This document shows, one piece after another, positions 28,553 to 37,326 of a stretch of 64,000 nucleotides of DNA (position 1 is the first letter of the stretch; each line of letters begins with the position of its first letter). Below the pieces are notes generated by a model that saw nothing but the letters and a program-made list of their open reading frames with translations, did not search any database and had not been told where the DNA came from. Source of the DNA: Bosea sp. 685 (GTDB lineage Bacteria; Pseudomonadota; Alphaproteobacteria; Rhizobiales; Beijerinckiaceae); assembly GCF_031884435.1 (NCBI RefSeq), contig NZ_CP134779.1:1984001-2048000 (forward strand), given 5' to 3'. A program made the position numbers and the translations under genes.

Positions 28553-28739
28553 CTCTCTCCTTCGAATTTCGCCTTACGTGCAATACGATACGCATGTCGG
28601 GGTGGTATCTGCGGCGCCTGCTCCAAGCGCCAGATACAACTCGGATACCACCTGAACGCCCCGCCTAGAGGCCCCGAGGGGTGGCTACGGACAAGCAGAA
28701 CTCATCCTCCTGGGCAGCCGGCATTCGCGGACCTGGGAT

Positions 28740-28922
28740 AACCACAGTTTCGCCATCGACCTGCTGCACCACCCCGTCGTGACGTGGGTGCAGTACGGTC
28801 TGCTCTCGGTTTAGGCCAGCGCACTCCTAAAGGGGACGATCACCTTCACAGTTGCGATCGTCGCGAGTTGGGCCATCGCCTGCCTGTTGCGTCGCCTTCC
28901 TTTGTTCGAACAGGTCCTCTGA
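28740..28922 (+). pseudogene. acyltransferase C-terminal remnant
   Basis: The frame reads NHSFAIDLLHHPVVTWVQYG, then meets an in-frame TAG, then continues with two hydrophobic stretches (ITFTVAIVASWAIACLLRR) to a TGA. Text and helix spacing resemble the last transmembrane helices of acyltransferase-3 membrane proteins. There is no start and no upstream continuation beyond 28740, so only a tail remains. It ends three bases before the M19 gene. Confidence 0.5.
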
Positions 28923-28925
28923 GCC

Positions 28926-30383
28926 ATGTCGATGCTTGACCCTTCTGCATGTGGCTCAGGCGCGCACCTGCCCTGGACAGCGCTCCTCGACGGATCGGCC
29001 GACCGATACGATGGAACCCCCGTTACTGTCGCCGGCTGGCCCGTAACGGCAATGGAGGCATTCGAGGCGCCGTACTGCCTGCTCACGCCCGAACCAGTCT
29101 GTTGTCGCGGATGTCTGCCGAGCGATCCCACGACCTGCATTGAGGTGGTCGCGGTCATGCCGGTTCCCCTCAATGGCCGGGAGGTCGTGCTGCGGGGCGT
29201 GCTTCATCGCCTGCGTGATGATCCCTGCGGCTGGCACTACAGGCTCGATGAGGCTGCCGTTGTTCCCAGCCCGGCGCAGAGGCCGCGCTTCGGCCTGTCC
29301 CGTCGTGGGCTCGTCGCGGCTGCCTCGCTCCTCTGTCTGCCGGTCGCGGCGAGTGCGCAGGCACCACCGTCTGACGGGGTGAGCGCGGCTCGGCGCACGG
29401 AGGCCGCCGCCTTCCTCGCCGTGCGCCCGACGATTGACTGCCACAGCCACGCCGGCGGCATCCTCCGCATGCGCCAACAGGGGGGGCACGCGCCCTTCAC
29501 GCCTCTCGCAGAGCCGATGCGCCTCGGGGGGCTCGCCGTTACCTGCCTAGCAATCGTCTCCGATTCCCCCACGCACCGGGTTACGCCCGAGGGACGGATC
29601 AAAGCTTTCCGCGAGCCCGAACCCGGCGAGCTTGCGGCATATGCCGAGCGCGGCTTCGCACGCCTCCACGCTCTGATACGCGACCAGGGTTTGCGCATCG
29701 TCCGGACCGGCGCCGATCTCGCCATGGCCCGCGCCGATACCCCGGCGGTCCTCGTTGCGGCGGAGGGCGCGGACTTCCTGGAAGGCGATCTCGGCCCTCT
29801 GGACGAGGCTTACCGCCGCGCCGCCCTGCGCCATCTGCAACTTACGCACTACCGGGTGAACGCCCTCGGGGACATCCAGACCGAGCCACCCGTGCATGGC
29901 GGCCTCACGGCCTTCGGAGCCGAGGTGATCCGACGCTGCGAGGCGCTCGGCGTCATCGTGGACGTCGCGCACGGGACTGAGGCTCTCGTGCGCCGAGCGG
30001 CGGAAGTGGCGCGCAAGCCCCTCATCCTCTCCCACACCTCGCTCACGACGAAGCCTGCGATCCGCACCCGTCGCATCACTCCCGACCATGCCCGGATCGT
30101 GGCAGGAACAGGCGGCGTCATCTGCATCTGGCCGCCGGCGAGCGTGTTTCCAGACTTGGCGGCGTTGTCGGACGGCATCGCGCGCATGGCGGACGTCGTT
30201 GGTCCGGCGCATGTCGGGTTGGGGTCGGACATGATGGGCTTGGTCGGTCCGAGTGCCCTGCCGGACTACACAGCACTACCAGATTTAGCCGCCCATCTGC
30301 TCATGCGGTTCACGCCCGAAGAGACCGCCGACATCCTCGGCGGGAACTATCTACGCGTGGCTCAGATGTGTCTCAAAACCTGA
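28926..30383 (+). CDS. M19 dipeptidase with N-terminal Cys-rich OB-like domain
   Basis: 485 residues in three parts. Residues 25–115 form a beta-rich segment (DGTPVTVAGWPV, then Cys59, Cys60, Cys63, Cys71, then GREVVLRGVLHRL), like a DUF3299-type OB fold. Residues 123–148 look like a Tat signal (SRRGLVAAASLL, then ASAQA), but internal. From 170 on it is membrane dipeptidase (M19): DCHSH, VAAEGADFLEGD, LTHYRVN, VDVAHG, LSHT and GSDMMG. The first zinc motif is His-x-His rather than the usual His-x-Asp. The mature enzyme may start at the internal signal. Confidence 0.7.
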   Translation: MSMLDPSACGSGAHLPWTALLDGSADRYDGTPVTVAGWPVTAMEAFEAPYCLLTPEPVCCRGCLPSDPTTCIEVVAVMPVPLNGREVVLRGVLHRLRDDPCGWHYRLDEAAVVPSPAQRPRFGLSRRGLVAAASLLCLPVAASAQAPPSDGVSAARRTEAAAFLAVRPTIDCHSHAGGILRMRQQGGHAPFTPLAEPMRLGGLAVTCLAIVSDSPTHRVTPEGRIKAFREPEPGELAAYAERGFARLHALIRDQGLRIVRTGADLAMARADTPAVLVAAEGADFLEGDLGPLDEAYRRAALRHLQLTHYRVNALGDIQTEPPVHGGLTAFGAEVIRRCEALGVIVDVAHGTEALVRRAAEVARKPLILSHTSLTTKPAIRTRRITPDHARIVAGTGGVICIWPPASVFPDLAALSDGIARMADVVGPAHVGLGSDMMGLVGPSALPDYTALPDLAAHLLMRFTPEETADILGGNYLRVAQMCLKT

Positions 30384-30854
30384 GGCGCCGCGCTCACTGT
30401 GTCTATAAAGGTATGGCCTTACGGGCATGCGCACTGGTAGCCATATTCCAAAGCATCGTTCGGGTGAACCTGGACAAGGCCGCCCCGGGATTCGCTCGCG
30501 CGAGAACTCCCGGCATGTCCGAGCCGTGGCAAGGCGGCAAGAGAATTGACCGCCATTCCCGCTCTGCTTTCGGATCGATTTTCTCGAAATGGTCGATTCT
30601 CCAGAGATTTATCGTTTTTGAGCCGCGCCTCTGGACCCGCCTGGCTTTCTCCCTAAGGTGCCTCCAGTTTTTGATATGGGGCGGCCTTCGCAAGCTCCCG
30701 GGCGCGCGGTGTGACAATGCTGGTGAACATCTCTGCCGCACGATTGATGCGGCGCTGCGCGGGCCAGGATTTTGCGCCGCAGCTCCACCCGGTTTTCTAG
30801 GAATGCGCGGCCGCCTCTTGCGTCCGCACGCATTCTCGCCACTGCGTTAGCACC
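30384..30854. other. intergenic region without a supported gene
   Basis: 471 bases. A frame on the plus strand (30368–30850) has no coding bias I trust. On the minus strand, frame ending at a TAG (30653–30655) reads RINRAAEMFTSIVTPRAREL then AKAAPYQKLEAP, which looks like the C-terminal tail of a lost protein, about 40 residues. I do not recognise the family. The final 50 bases should carry the promoter and ribosome site of the TRAP genes. Confidence 0.3.
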
Positions 30855-32723
30855 ATGACGAGCCTTGCTTCTTCATCATTGCCGCTGAAGCCGTCGCTGC
30901 GCCGCCAGGCCGAGCGCGGGCTGTCTTGCCTTGTGACCGGGCTGGAATGGCTGGGAGCCATCATCCTCGCGGTGCTCTTCGCCGTGGTGATGGCAGCCGT
31001 GCTGCGCCGCTATGTGTTTGGCGGTGGATTCGTCTGGTCCGACGAATTGGCGATCTGGCTGAACGTGGCGCTGGTTGCCGTTGGCGCGCCATTGGCCGCG
31101 ACGAGCGCGCTGGCGATGCGGCTCGACGTGATCGTGCGCCTGCTGCCCGTCGGAGCGCAGCGCCTGGCTTCGGTTTTTGCCGATGCGGTCGCGGTCCATG
31201 GCTCGCTCGTGCTCGCCTTCGGCGGGGCCAGCGTCGTGGCGCTCGTCGGCGGCAGCTCGACTGTTCTCGGCCTGCCGGAAAGCTTGCGCTTCGCCGCCTT
31301 TGCGCTCGGTGGCGGGCTGACCGTTGTCGTCGTGCTGTGGCGAGCCGCGCTGGACAGTTCCTGGCCGGCGGCCCTGGCCTCGCTGCTTCTCGGCATCGGC
31401 TTTTATCTGGCGGCGCAGAGCGTCACGGGATTTTTCGTGGAAACGCCGAGTCTGGTCGCGGCCTCGCTCGCCGGGCTCGGTTTAATCCTGGGCGCGCCGC
31501 TGCCCTATGCGCTGCTTGCCGGCGTTTCGCTCAGCGGCGCCTTCGGCGGGCTGTTGCCCGAGCCGGCCATCGTCCAGAACACGGTCTCGGGCGTCTCGAA
31601 ATTCCTGCTGCTGGCGATTCCGTTCTTCCTGCTCGCCGGCGAGTTGCTGACGGCGGGAGGATTGGCCGAGCGGCTGGTGCGCTTCGCCGCCTCGCTGGTC
31701 GGGCATTGGCGGGCGGGGCTTGCGCAGACGACGCTGATGTCCAGCGTGCTGTTTTCAGGCGCGTCAGGCTCCTCGGTGGCCAACGCCGCCTTCGGCGCCA
31801 AGGTGATGGCGCCGGCCCTCATCGCGCGCGGTTACCCGCCGGCCCATGCGGCGGCGATCGTGGCCGGCGTCTCGATGCTCGACAACATCATCCCGCCCTC
31901 GATCGCCTTCCTGATCCTGGCGACCGCGACCAATCTGTCGGTCGGCTCGCTTCTGGTCGGCGGCTTCATCGCCGGCGGGGTCCTGGCGCTGGCGTTGGCG
32001 ATCGGCATCCATCTCAGCGTGCGCGAGGTGGTCGATGCTGCGCCCAAGGCCAGCGGGCAGGAGAGGGCGAAGAGCTTCATCGGCGCGCTGCCGGCGATCG
32101 GGCTCGGCGTCGTCGTCGTGGTCGGTATCCGCTTCGGTGTCGTCACCGTCACCGAGGCCTCGGCGCTGGCGGTGGCCTATGCGCTCGTCGCCTGTCTGGC
32201 GCTGCGCAGCTTGAATATCGGCACGGTCTTCGGCGCCTTGCGCAAATCGGCGACGGAAGCAGCGGCCGTGGGCATGCTGATCGGTGCGTCGGCGCCCTTC
32301 GCCTTCCTGCTCGCGGTCGATCGGGTTTCAGACCAGATGGCGGGGCTGGTGACGGCGCTTGGCGGCGGCCCCTATGCGGTGATGCTGCTCGCCAATCTCG
32401 TCTTGCTGGTGGCCGGGCTTTTCCTCGATATCGGCGCGGCGATCCTGCTGCTGGCGCCGCTGCTCCTGCCCGTTGCGATCTCGGCCGGGCTCGATCCGAT
32501 CCAGTTCGGCGTCATCCTCGTGGTCAACCTGATGATCCATGGCCTGACCCCGCCGCTGGGCATCCTGGTCTATGTCGTCAGCGGCATCACTCGGGTTCCG
32601 GCAGGTGCCGTCTTCCGGGCGGTCTTGCCGCTGCTGGCGACGCTTCTGGTCGCGCTTGCCGTGCTGTGCCTGGGGGCGGCCGCCTGGCCCTCGCTTCCAC
32701 CATCCTTCAAGGAGTTGTTCTGA
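30855..32723 (+). CDS. TRAP transporter fused small/large membrane subunits (DctQ-DctM)
   Basis: 622 residues. The first 170 form a four-helix DctQ-type subunit (RRYVFGGGFVWSDELAIWLN is diagnostic). The rest is DctM with the conserved GASGSSVANAAFGAKVMAPALI and DNIIPPSIAFLI. Fusion of both in one chain is a known arrangement. Uses a Na+ or H+ gradient to import an organic acid handed over by the periplasmic partner encoded next, with a one-base overlap (TGATG). Confidence 0.88.
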   Translation: MTSLASSSLPLKPSLRRQAERGLSCLVTGLEWLGAIILAVLFAVVMAAVLRRYVFGGGFVWSDELAIWLNVALVAVGAPLAATSALAMRLDVIVRLLPVGAQRLASVFADAVAVHGSLVLAFGGASVVALVGGSSTVLGLPESLRFAAFALGGGLTVVVVLWRAALDSSWPAALASLLLGIGFYLAAQSVTGFFVETPSLVAASLAGLGLILGAPLPYALLAGVSLSGAFGGLLPEPAIVQNTVSGVSKFLLLAIPFFLLAGELLTAGGLAERLVRFAASLVGHWRAGLAQTTLMSSVLFSGASGSSVANAAFGAKVMAPALIARGYPPAHAAAIVAGVSMLDNIIPPSIAFLILATATNLSVGSLLVGGFIAGGVLALALAIGIHLSVREVVDAAPKASGQERAKSFIGALPAIGLGVVVVVGIRFGVVTVTEASALAVAYALVACLALRSLNIGTVFGALRKSATEAAAVGMLIGASAPFAFLLAVDRVSDQMAGLVTALGGGPYAVMLLANLVLLVAGLFLDIGAAILLLAPLLLPVAISAGLDPIQFGVILVVNLMIHGLTPPLGILVYVVSGITRVPAGAVFRAVLPLLATLLVALAVLCLGAAAWPSLPPSFKELF

Positions 32724-33709
32724 TGTCGCCGACCCGCCGCGAGATCACGGCTAGCCTGTTGGCCGCGCCCGCGCTGCTGTCCACCCGCACGGCCCATGCC
32801 GCCGGCCGGCCCGTGACGGTCGCCTCGCTCTTCGGCGAGGACAAGCCTGAGACCAGGGTCTGGCGGAAGATCGCCGAGATCCTGAACCGGACCGCACCCG
32901 GCCGCTTCGATCTGCGCATCGTCGGCAATGCTGCGCTGGGCGGCGAGAAGGAGGTCGCCGAGGGCGTCCGGCTTGGTTCGGTCCAGGCCTCGCTCTCGAC
33001 GATCTCGGCCTTGTCGGGCTGGGTTCCCGACAGCCAGATCCTCGATCTACCCTTCCTGTTCCGCGACCGGGGCCATCTCAAGCGTGTGCTGGCGGGACCG
33101 CTTGGCGACGAGCTCAAGGGCAAGTTCGAGGGGCAGGGCTTCGTCGTGCTCGGCTTCATCAATTACGGCGCACGCCATCTCCTGGCCAAGGAGCCGATCA
33201 CTACGCCCGCAGGCATCAAGGGCAAGCGCATCCGCGTGATCCAGAGCCCGCTGCACACGGAGCTCTGGTCGGGGCTCGGCGCCTACCCGACGCCGATCCC
33301 GATCCCCGAGACCTACAACGCGCTGAAGACCGGCGTGGTCGATTGCATGGACCTGACCAAATCGGCCTATGTCGGCTTCAAGCTGCACGAGGTCGTGCCC
33401 TATCTGATCGAGACCGGCCATATCTGGGCCTCGGGCGTGATCTATGTCTCGGCCGCGTTCTGGAAGGGACTTTCAGCCGAAGACAAGGCGGCGCTGTCGG
33501 CCGCCGCCACTGAGGGCGTTGGCTATTTCGACGATCTGATCATTGCCGACGAGGAGGCCTCGATGGCGAAGGCTGCGGCGGAAGGCGGCAAGGTCGTGCA
33601 GCCGCAGGACCGGCCAGCCTGGGAGGAGGGCGCGCGCAAGGTCTGGATCTCGTTTGCGCCCAAGCTCGGCGGCATCGACAAGATCGAGGCGGTAGCGAAG
33701 AGCGCGTGA
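32723..33709 (+). CDS. TRAP transporter substrate-binding protein (DctP type)
   Basis: 328 residues. Signal with a twin-Arg-like opening (MSPTRREITASLLAAPALL) ending at AHAAG. The DctP fold is shown by FDLRIVGNAALGGEKEVAEG, QILDLPFLFRD, the gate Arg in GKRIRVIQSP and PIPETYNALKTGVVD. Ligand is unknown; the gene position beside the membrane subunit makes the pair complete. No catabolic gene is adjacent to hint at the substrate. Confidence 0.88.
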   Translation: MSPTRREITASLLAAPALLSTRTAHAAGRPVTVASLFGEDKPETRVWRKIAEILNRTAPGRFDLRIVGNAALGGEKEVAEGVRLGSVQASLSTISALSGWVPDSQILDLPFLFRDRGHLKRVLAGPLGDELKGKFEGQGFVVLGFINYGARHLLAKEPITTPAGIKGKRIRVIQSPLHTELWSGLGAYPTPIPIPETYNALKTGVVDCMDLTKSAYVGFKLHEVVPYLIETGHIWASGVIYVSAAFWKGLSAEDKAALSAAATEGVGYFDDLIIADEEASMAKAAAEGGKVVQPQDRPAWEEGARKVWISFAPKLGGIDKIEAVAKSA

Positions 33710-33710
33710 G

Positions 33711-33783
33711 GCGTGATCGCTTCTAAAAATTGAGAGCATTGCTCCCGCGAAAAACCGGTACCCAGCTTTTCGCGCAACGCTTT
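33711..33783. repeat. two-module palindromic repeat, copy 5 (truncated A, then B)
   Basis: Only GCGTGATC remains of module A (33711–33718). A TCTAAAAATTG linker leads to module B (33733–33783), AGAGCATTG to GCAACGCTTT, with the inner ACCGGTACC. It lies between the TRAP binding protein and the SelW-like gene, where it fills nearly the whole convergent gap. Confidence 0.85.
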
Positions 33784-34075
33784 ACTGCGCCGCCCGGTCG
33801 AGATGGCCGAGGTCGCGGCTGGGGTCGAGCCGGTCGCGGACGCGCTGCTTCAGCGCCTTGACGTCGGGAAAGCCGTCATCGGCGACGCGGTCCCAGATCA
33901 GCGTGTCGTCGTAATGGATCTGGAAGCTGCCGCCTGAGCCCGGTCGCAAGGCGACCTCGCCGAGATCAGGGCCGAAGGTGTGAAGCAGCTCCTGCGCCAT
34001 CCAGGCCGAGCGCAGCAGCCAGTTGCACTGCGTGCAATAGGTGATGGCGATGCGGGGCGGTTTCACGTCGGTCAT
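33782..34075 (-). CDS. SelT/SelW/SelH-like thioredoxin-fold protein
   Basis: 97 residues. Redox motif CTQC at residues 14–17 (RIAITYCTQCNWLLRS), then LRPGSGGSFQIHYDDTLIWD, the family signature of Rdx/SelW proteins. Here both catalytic positions are Cys, not selenocysteine. Likely a small thiol-disulfide redox protein; the partner is unknown. Convergent with the TRAP genes, and its stop lies within the last repeat copy. Confidence 0.8.
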   Translation of the reverse strand: MTDVKPPRIAITYCTQCNWLLRSAWMAQELLHTFGPDLGEVALRPGSGGSFQIHYDDTLIWDRVADDGFPDVKALKQRVRDRLDPSRDLGHLDRAAQ

Positions 34076-34302
34076 TGGCTTTCGCTCCGTAGCGGTCAGG
34101 CGGTGAACCGTTAAGCCGACCGGGGCGCGCGGTTCTTGCGCAAGCCTCTCGCCGACACAAGCCTCTTGCCGGCATATGAGACGCGGGGCAAGCCGGCACG
34201 GTGCCGTTCTGCCGGCCGGGGCTCGTCGTCATCGCATCGTCATGCACCGCTTTCATCGGCAGGTGTTCACGCCGATTCGTCGCGCTGGCTGAGAGGAATG
34301 AG

Positions 34303-35445
34303 ATGTCGATCGTGATCACGGGTGGCAGGGCGCTGCTGGAGGAGCTGGTCGAGGCCGATATCGTCGTCGCGGGCGGCAGGATCGCGGAGCCGGGCGCGCC
34401 TGCTCCTGCCGGTGCTTTACGGCTCGATGCCTCCGGCCTGCTCGTGCTGCCGGGGCTCGTCGATTGCCACGGTGACGCTTTCGAGCGCCACATCATGCCG
34501 CGTCCCGGCGTGTCCTTCGACATCGATCTTGCCTTGCGCGATGCTGATCGCGCCATGCTGGCGAGCGGCATCACGACAGCCTTCCATGGCGTAACCTGGT
34601 CCTGGGAGCCGGGCCTGCGCGGTGCCGACAATGCGCGCTCGCTGATCGAGGCGATGGCGCGTCTTGCGCCCGAGCTTGGCGCGGATACGCGCTTCCATCT
34701 GCGCCACGAGACCTTCAATCTCGACGCCGAGGCCGAGATTCTCGACTGGATCGCCAAGGGCAAGGTCGGCGTGCTCGCCTTCAACGACCATACCGAAGGC
34801 CTGCTGAAGGAGGGCGTCCGCGCGTCCAAGGTCGCCAAGATGGTCGAACGTACCGGGCTGTCTTCGGCCGATTTCATGAGGCTGGCGGAGGCGGTCTATT
34901 CCCGCCGCAACGAGGTCGCGGGCTCGGTCTCGCGGCTGGCGCAGGCGGCGCTCGAGGCTGGCGTGCCGACCTTGTCGCACGACGACATGACGCCGCAGAT
35001 GCGGGCCTGGTATCGCTCGCTCGGCGTGCGCGTCGCGGAATTCCCGATCGATGTGGCAACGGCGCGCGAGGCTGCCGCCCATGGCGAGGCGATCGTCTTC
35101 GGCGCGCCCAATGTCGTGCGCGGCGGCTCGCATCTCGGCTGCCCCGGGGCCGAGGACATGGTGCGCCAGGGGCTCTGCACGATCCTGGCCTCGGACTATT
35201 ATTACCCGGCGCTGGCGCTGGCGCCGTTCATTCTGGCGCGCAAGGGGGCGGCGGTGTTCACGGAAGCCTGGAAGCTGGTCTCGCAAGCGCCGGCGCAGGC
35301 GCTGGGGCTGCATGATCGCGGCGTGATCGCGCCCGGCAAACGCGCCGATCTTATCCTGGTCGCGGAGGGGCCGCAGCCGCGCGTTGTCGCGACGATCGCC
35401 GGCGGCAGGCTCGTCCATCTCGCGGATCAGAGCGTGCTGGCATAG
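34303..35445 (+). CDS. phnM: PhnM-like amidohydrolase (ribosyl-phosphonate triphosphate diphosphatase)
   Basis: 380 residues. PhnM converts ribose-1-methylphosphonate-5-triphosphate to the 5-phosphate plus pyrophosphate in the carbon-phosphorus lyase route. Motifs: LPGLVDCHGDAFERH (metal His/Asp), DTRFHLRHETFN, then AFNDHTEG, and LSHDDMTP with a carboxylated-Lys-type region. The start at 34303 follows GAGAGGA. No other phn gene is nearby, so the role could be different here. The 227-base gap 34076–34302 carries only the leader. Confidence 0.75.
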   Translation: MSIVITGGRALLEELVEADIVVAGGRIAEPGAPAPAGALRLDASGLLVLPGLVDCHGDAFERHIMPRPGVSFDIDLALRDADRAMLASGITTAFHGVTWSWEPGLRGADNARSLIEAMARLAPELGADTRFHLRHETFNLDAEAEILDWIAKGKVGVLAFNDHTEGLLKEGVRASKVAKMVERTGLSSADFMRLAEAVYSRRNEVAGSVSRLAQAALEAGVPTLSHDDMTPQMRAWYRSLGVRVAEFPIDVATAREAAAHGEAIVFGAPNVVRGGSHLGCPGAEDMVRQGLCTILASDYYYPALALAPFILARKGAAVFTEAWKLVSQAPAQALGLHDRGVIAPGKRADLILVAEGPQPRVVATIAGGRLVHLADQSVLA

Positions 35446-35489
35446 CGCTGTCGGTCGCGCGGCCCCGGGGCCATCTGCGCGGAAATCGT

Positions 35490-35503
35490 ATTATTCCATA
35501 ATT
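35490..35503. promoter_or_regulatory. putative ArsR operator, upstream copy
   Basis: ATTATTCCATAATT lies 49 bases ahead of the arsR start in an AT-rich block. A copy with one difference (ATTATTCCAGAATT) lies at 35890–35903 before the flavoprotein. The pair suggests one regulator controlling two promoters. Confidence 0.5.
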
Positions 35504-35551
35504 CCGGAAATACGGATTGACCGCCGGCCGAGCCTGGAGCATCGTGGTTGC

Positions 35552-35869
35552 ATGAACACGCAAGACGCCGCCGCCAGACTCGAGGCCCTGGGCAATCCGA
35601 CCCGGCTCTCGCTCTTCCGCCTGCTGGTCCGCGCCGGCCATGACGGGCTCTCAGTCGGCCAGTGCCAGCAACGGCTCGAGATCGCGGCATCGACCCTGTC
35701 GCATCACCTCAAGACGCTGATCATCGTGGGACTCGTCAGCCAAGAGCGCGACGGCACCACGCTGATCTGCCGGGCCAATTTCGACCTGATGAACGCGTTG
35801 CTGCAGTTCCTCGTGGCCGAGTGCTGCGTCGAGAGCCGCTGTGGCCCAAACGAGCAGGACGCGGCCTGA
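35552..35869 (+). CDS. arsR: ArsR-family metalloregulator
   Basis: 105 residues. Winged helix: LEALGNPTRLSLFRLL, then ASTLSHHLKTLIIVGLVSQERDG (recognition helix). The classical ELCVCDL metal motif is absent; instead the C-terminus holds Cys91, Cys92 and Cys97 (AECCVESRC), as in regulators that bind As(III) with C-terminal cysteines. Represses its own operon until metalloid binds. Upstream operator proposed at 35490. Confidence 0.85.
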   Translation: MNTQDAAARLEALGNPTRLSLFRLLVRAGHDGLSVGQCQQRLEIAASTLSHHLKTLIIVGLVSQERDGTTLICRANFDLMNALLQFLVAECCVESRCGPNEQDAA

Positions 35870-35889
35870 TGTCTCCGCCTGCTATTTCG

Positions 35890-35903
35890 ATTATTCCAGA
35901 ATT
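35890..35903. promoter_or_regulatory. putative ArsR operator, second copy
   Basis: ATTATTCCAGAATT matches the upstream arsR site at 13 of 14 positions. It sits between the arsR stop and the flavoprotein start I chose (35917). If translation began at the 35869 ATG, this site would lie inside the coding region, which is less likely. Confidence 0.45.
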
Positions 35904-35916
35904 TGAGGATCATGAG

Positions 35917-37326
35917 ATGGCGGAGATCAAGACCATTGCGATCATCGGGGCAGGGCCGGTTGGGCTGGCGGCGGCGGCCCATGCCACCGAACGCGGCCTG
36001 AGACCGGTCGTGCTGGAGCAGGGCAGTGCGGTTGGGCATGCCGTGCGGCATTGGGCGCATGTGCCGATGTTCTCGCCCTGGGCTTTCAACATCGATGGCG
36101 CGGCGGAGCGGCTGCTGGTCGCGTCCGGCTGGAGCCGTCCAGATCCGGGCGGATACCCGACCGGCGGCGAGCTGATCGATCGCTATCTTGCACCCTTGGC
36201 GCAACACACGGCGCTGCGCGGTGCGATCCATTTCGAGGCGCGCGTGCTCTCCGTGACCCGGTCCGGTTTCGACAAGGTCCGGACGGCCGGGCGTGATTCC
36301 GCGCCCTTTGCTCTGCGTTATGGCAGTGGAACCGGCGAGAAAACCCTGCTGGCGGACGCCGTGATCGACGCCTCCGGCACCTGGTTCTCGCCCAACCCGG
36401 CTGGCTCGGGTGGGCTGACGGCGCTCGGGGAGCGCGAGGCCGCTGCTGCGATCAGCTACGGTATGCCCGATGTGCTCGGCGAAGCGCGGGCGCGCCATGC
36501 CGGCAAGCGGATTGCGGTTTTGGGCAGCGGACATTCCGCCATCGGCACGCTGATCGCGCTCGCCGATCTGCAGGCGAGTGCGCCCGAAACCCGGATCGTC
36601 TGGCTTTATCGCGGCGCCATGCTGTCCAAGGCCTTTGGGGGTGGGGCGGCCGATCAGTTGACCGCGCGCGGCGAACTGGGCACGCGCATCGCAAAGCTCG
36701 TCGAGCGCGGCCTGATCGCAGTCGAGACGGACTTCCAGCTCGAACGGGCCGAACGGGGGGAGGCCAGTCTGCATCTTGTGGCGGTCAATGGTGGCGGACG
36801 CGATGTGACGGTCGACGAGTTGATCGTCGCGACCGGGTTCCGGCCCGATCTCGCTTGGCTGCGTGAACTCAGGGTCGAGCTCGATCCGGCGCTGGAATGC
36901 CCACCCGCCCTTGCGCCCCTGATCGATCCCAACGCACATTCCTGCGGCACGGTGCGTCCACATGGTGCGGTCGAACTCGCCCATCCCGAGCCCGACTTCT
37001 ACATAGCGGGCATGAAGGCTTATGGCCGGGCGCCGACTTTCCTGCTGGCCACCGGCCATGAACAGGTCCGCTCGATCGTGGCCGAGATCGCGGGCGATCA
37101 CGCGGCGGCGCGGCGAGTCGAGCTCATGCTGCCCGAAACCGGCGTCTGCAGCACGAGGCCCGGCGGCCCTGCCGTGGCCGACTCCGGCTGCTGTGGCGGC
37201 CCGGCTCCCGCGGCGGTCGATGCCTGCTGCGCGGATGATGCCCGGGCGAAAGCTTCCGGCGAAGCTGGTTGCGGCTGTGGAGGCACGCCGGTTCGCAGTG
37301 CCGCTCATGAGGTGGCCGAGGTCTGA
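35917..37326 (+). CDS. flavin-dependent oxidoreductase, ArsO-like, Cys-rich tail
   Basis: 469 residues. FAD-binding Rossmann GAGPVGLAAAAHATERGL at the start; a second nucleotide-binding motif, RIAVLGSGHSAIGTLIAL, is mid-protein; ATGFRPDL near residue 305. The last 60 residues are unusually Cys-rich (CC-GG, CC-A, CGCGG clusters) and could bind thiophilic metalloid. An ATG at 35869 overlapping arsR is also in frame, but 35917 follows the operator-like site and a GAGG box. Operon with arsR and an MFS protein indicates arsenic/antimony detoxification. Reaction unproven. Confidence 0.7.
   Translation: MAEIKTIAIIGAGPVGLAAAAHATERGLRPVVLEQGSAVGHAVRHWAHVPMFSPWAFNIDGAAERLLVASGWSRPDPGGYPTGGELIDRYLAPLAQHTALRGAIHFEARVLSVTRSGFDKVRTAGRDSAPFALRYGSGTGEKTLLADAVIDASGTWFSPNPAGSGGLTALGEREAAAAISYGMPDVLGEARARHAGKRIAVLGSGHSAIGTLIALADLQASAPETRIVWLYRGAMLSKAFGGGAADQLTARGELGTRIAKLVERGLIAVETDFQLERAERGEASLHLVAVNGGGRDVTVDELIVATGFRPDLAWLRELRVELDPALECPPALAPLIDPNAHSCGTVRPHGAVELAHPEPDFYIAGMKAYGRAPTFLLATGHEQVRSIVAEIAGDHAAARRVELMLPETGVCSTRPGGPAVADSGCCGGPAPAAVDACCADDARAKASGEAGCGCGGTPVRSAAHEVAEV

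Noticed and set aside
30926..33709. A 927-codon plus-strand frame spanning the TRAP genes
   Set aside because: Its first 600 codons are an out-of-frame, Arg/Gly-rich shadow of the DctQM gene; only the last part is the real binding-protein gene.
33966..34877. A 303-codon minus-strand frame across the phnM start
   Set aside because: Ser/Arg-rich antisense text of phnM and the SelW gene, with no motif.
35869..35916. ATG 35869 as the flavoprotein start
   Set aside because: It would place the operator-like repeat inside the coding region and add residues with no role before the FAD motif; ATG 35917 is preferred, though not proven.
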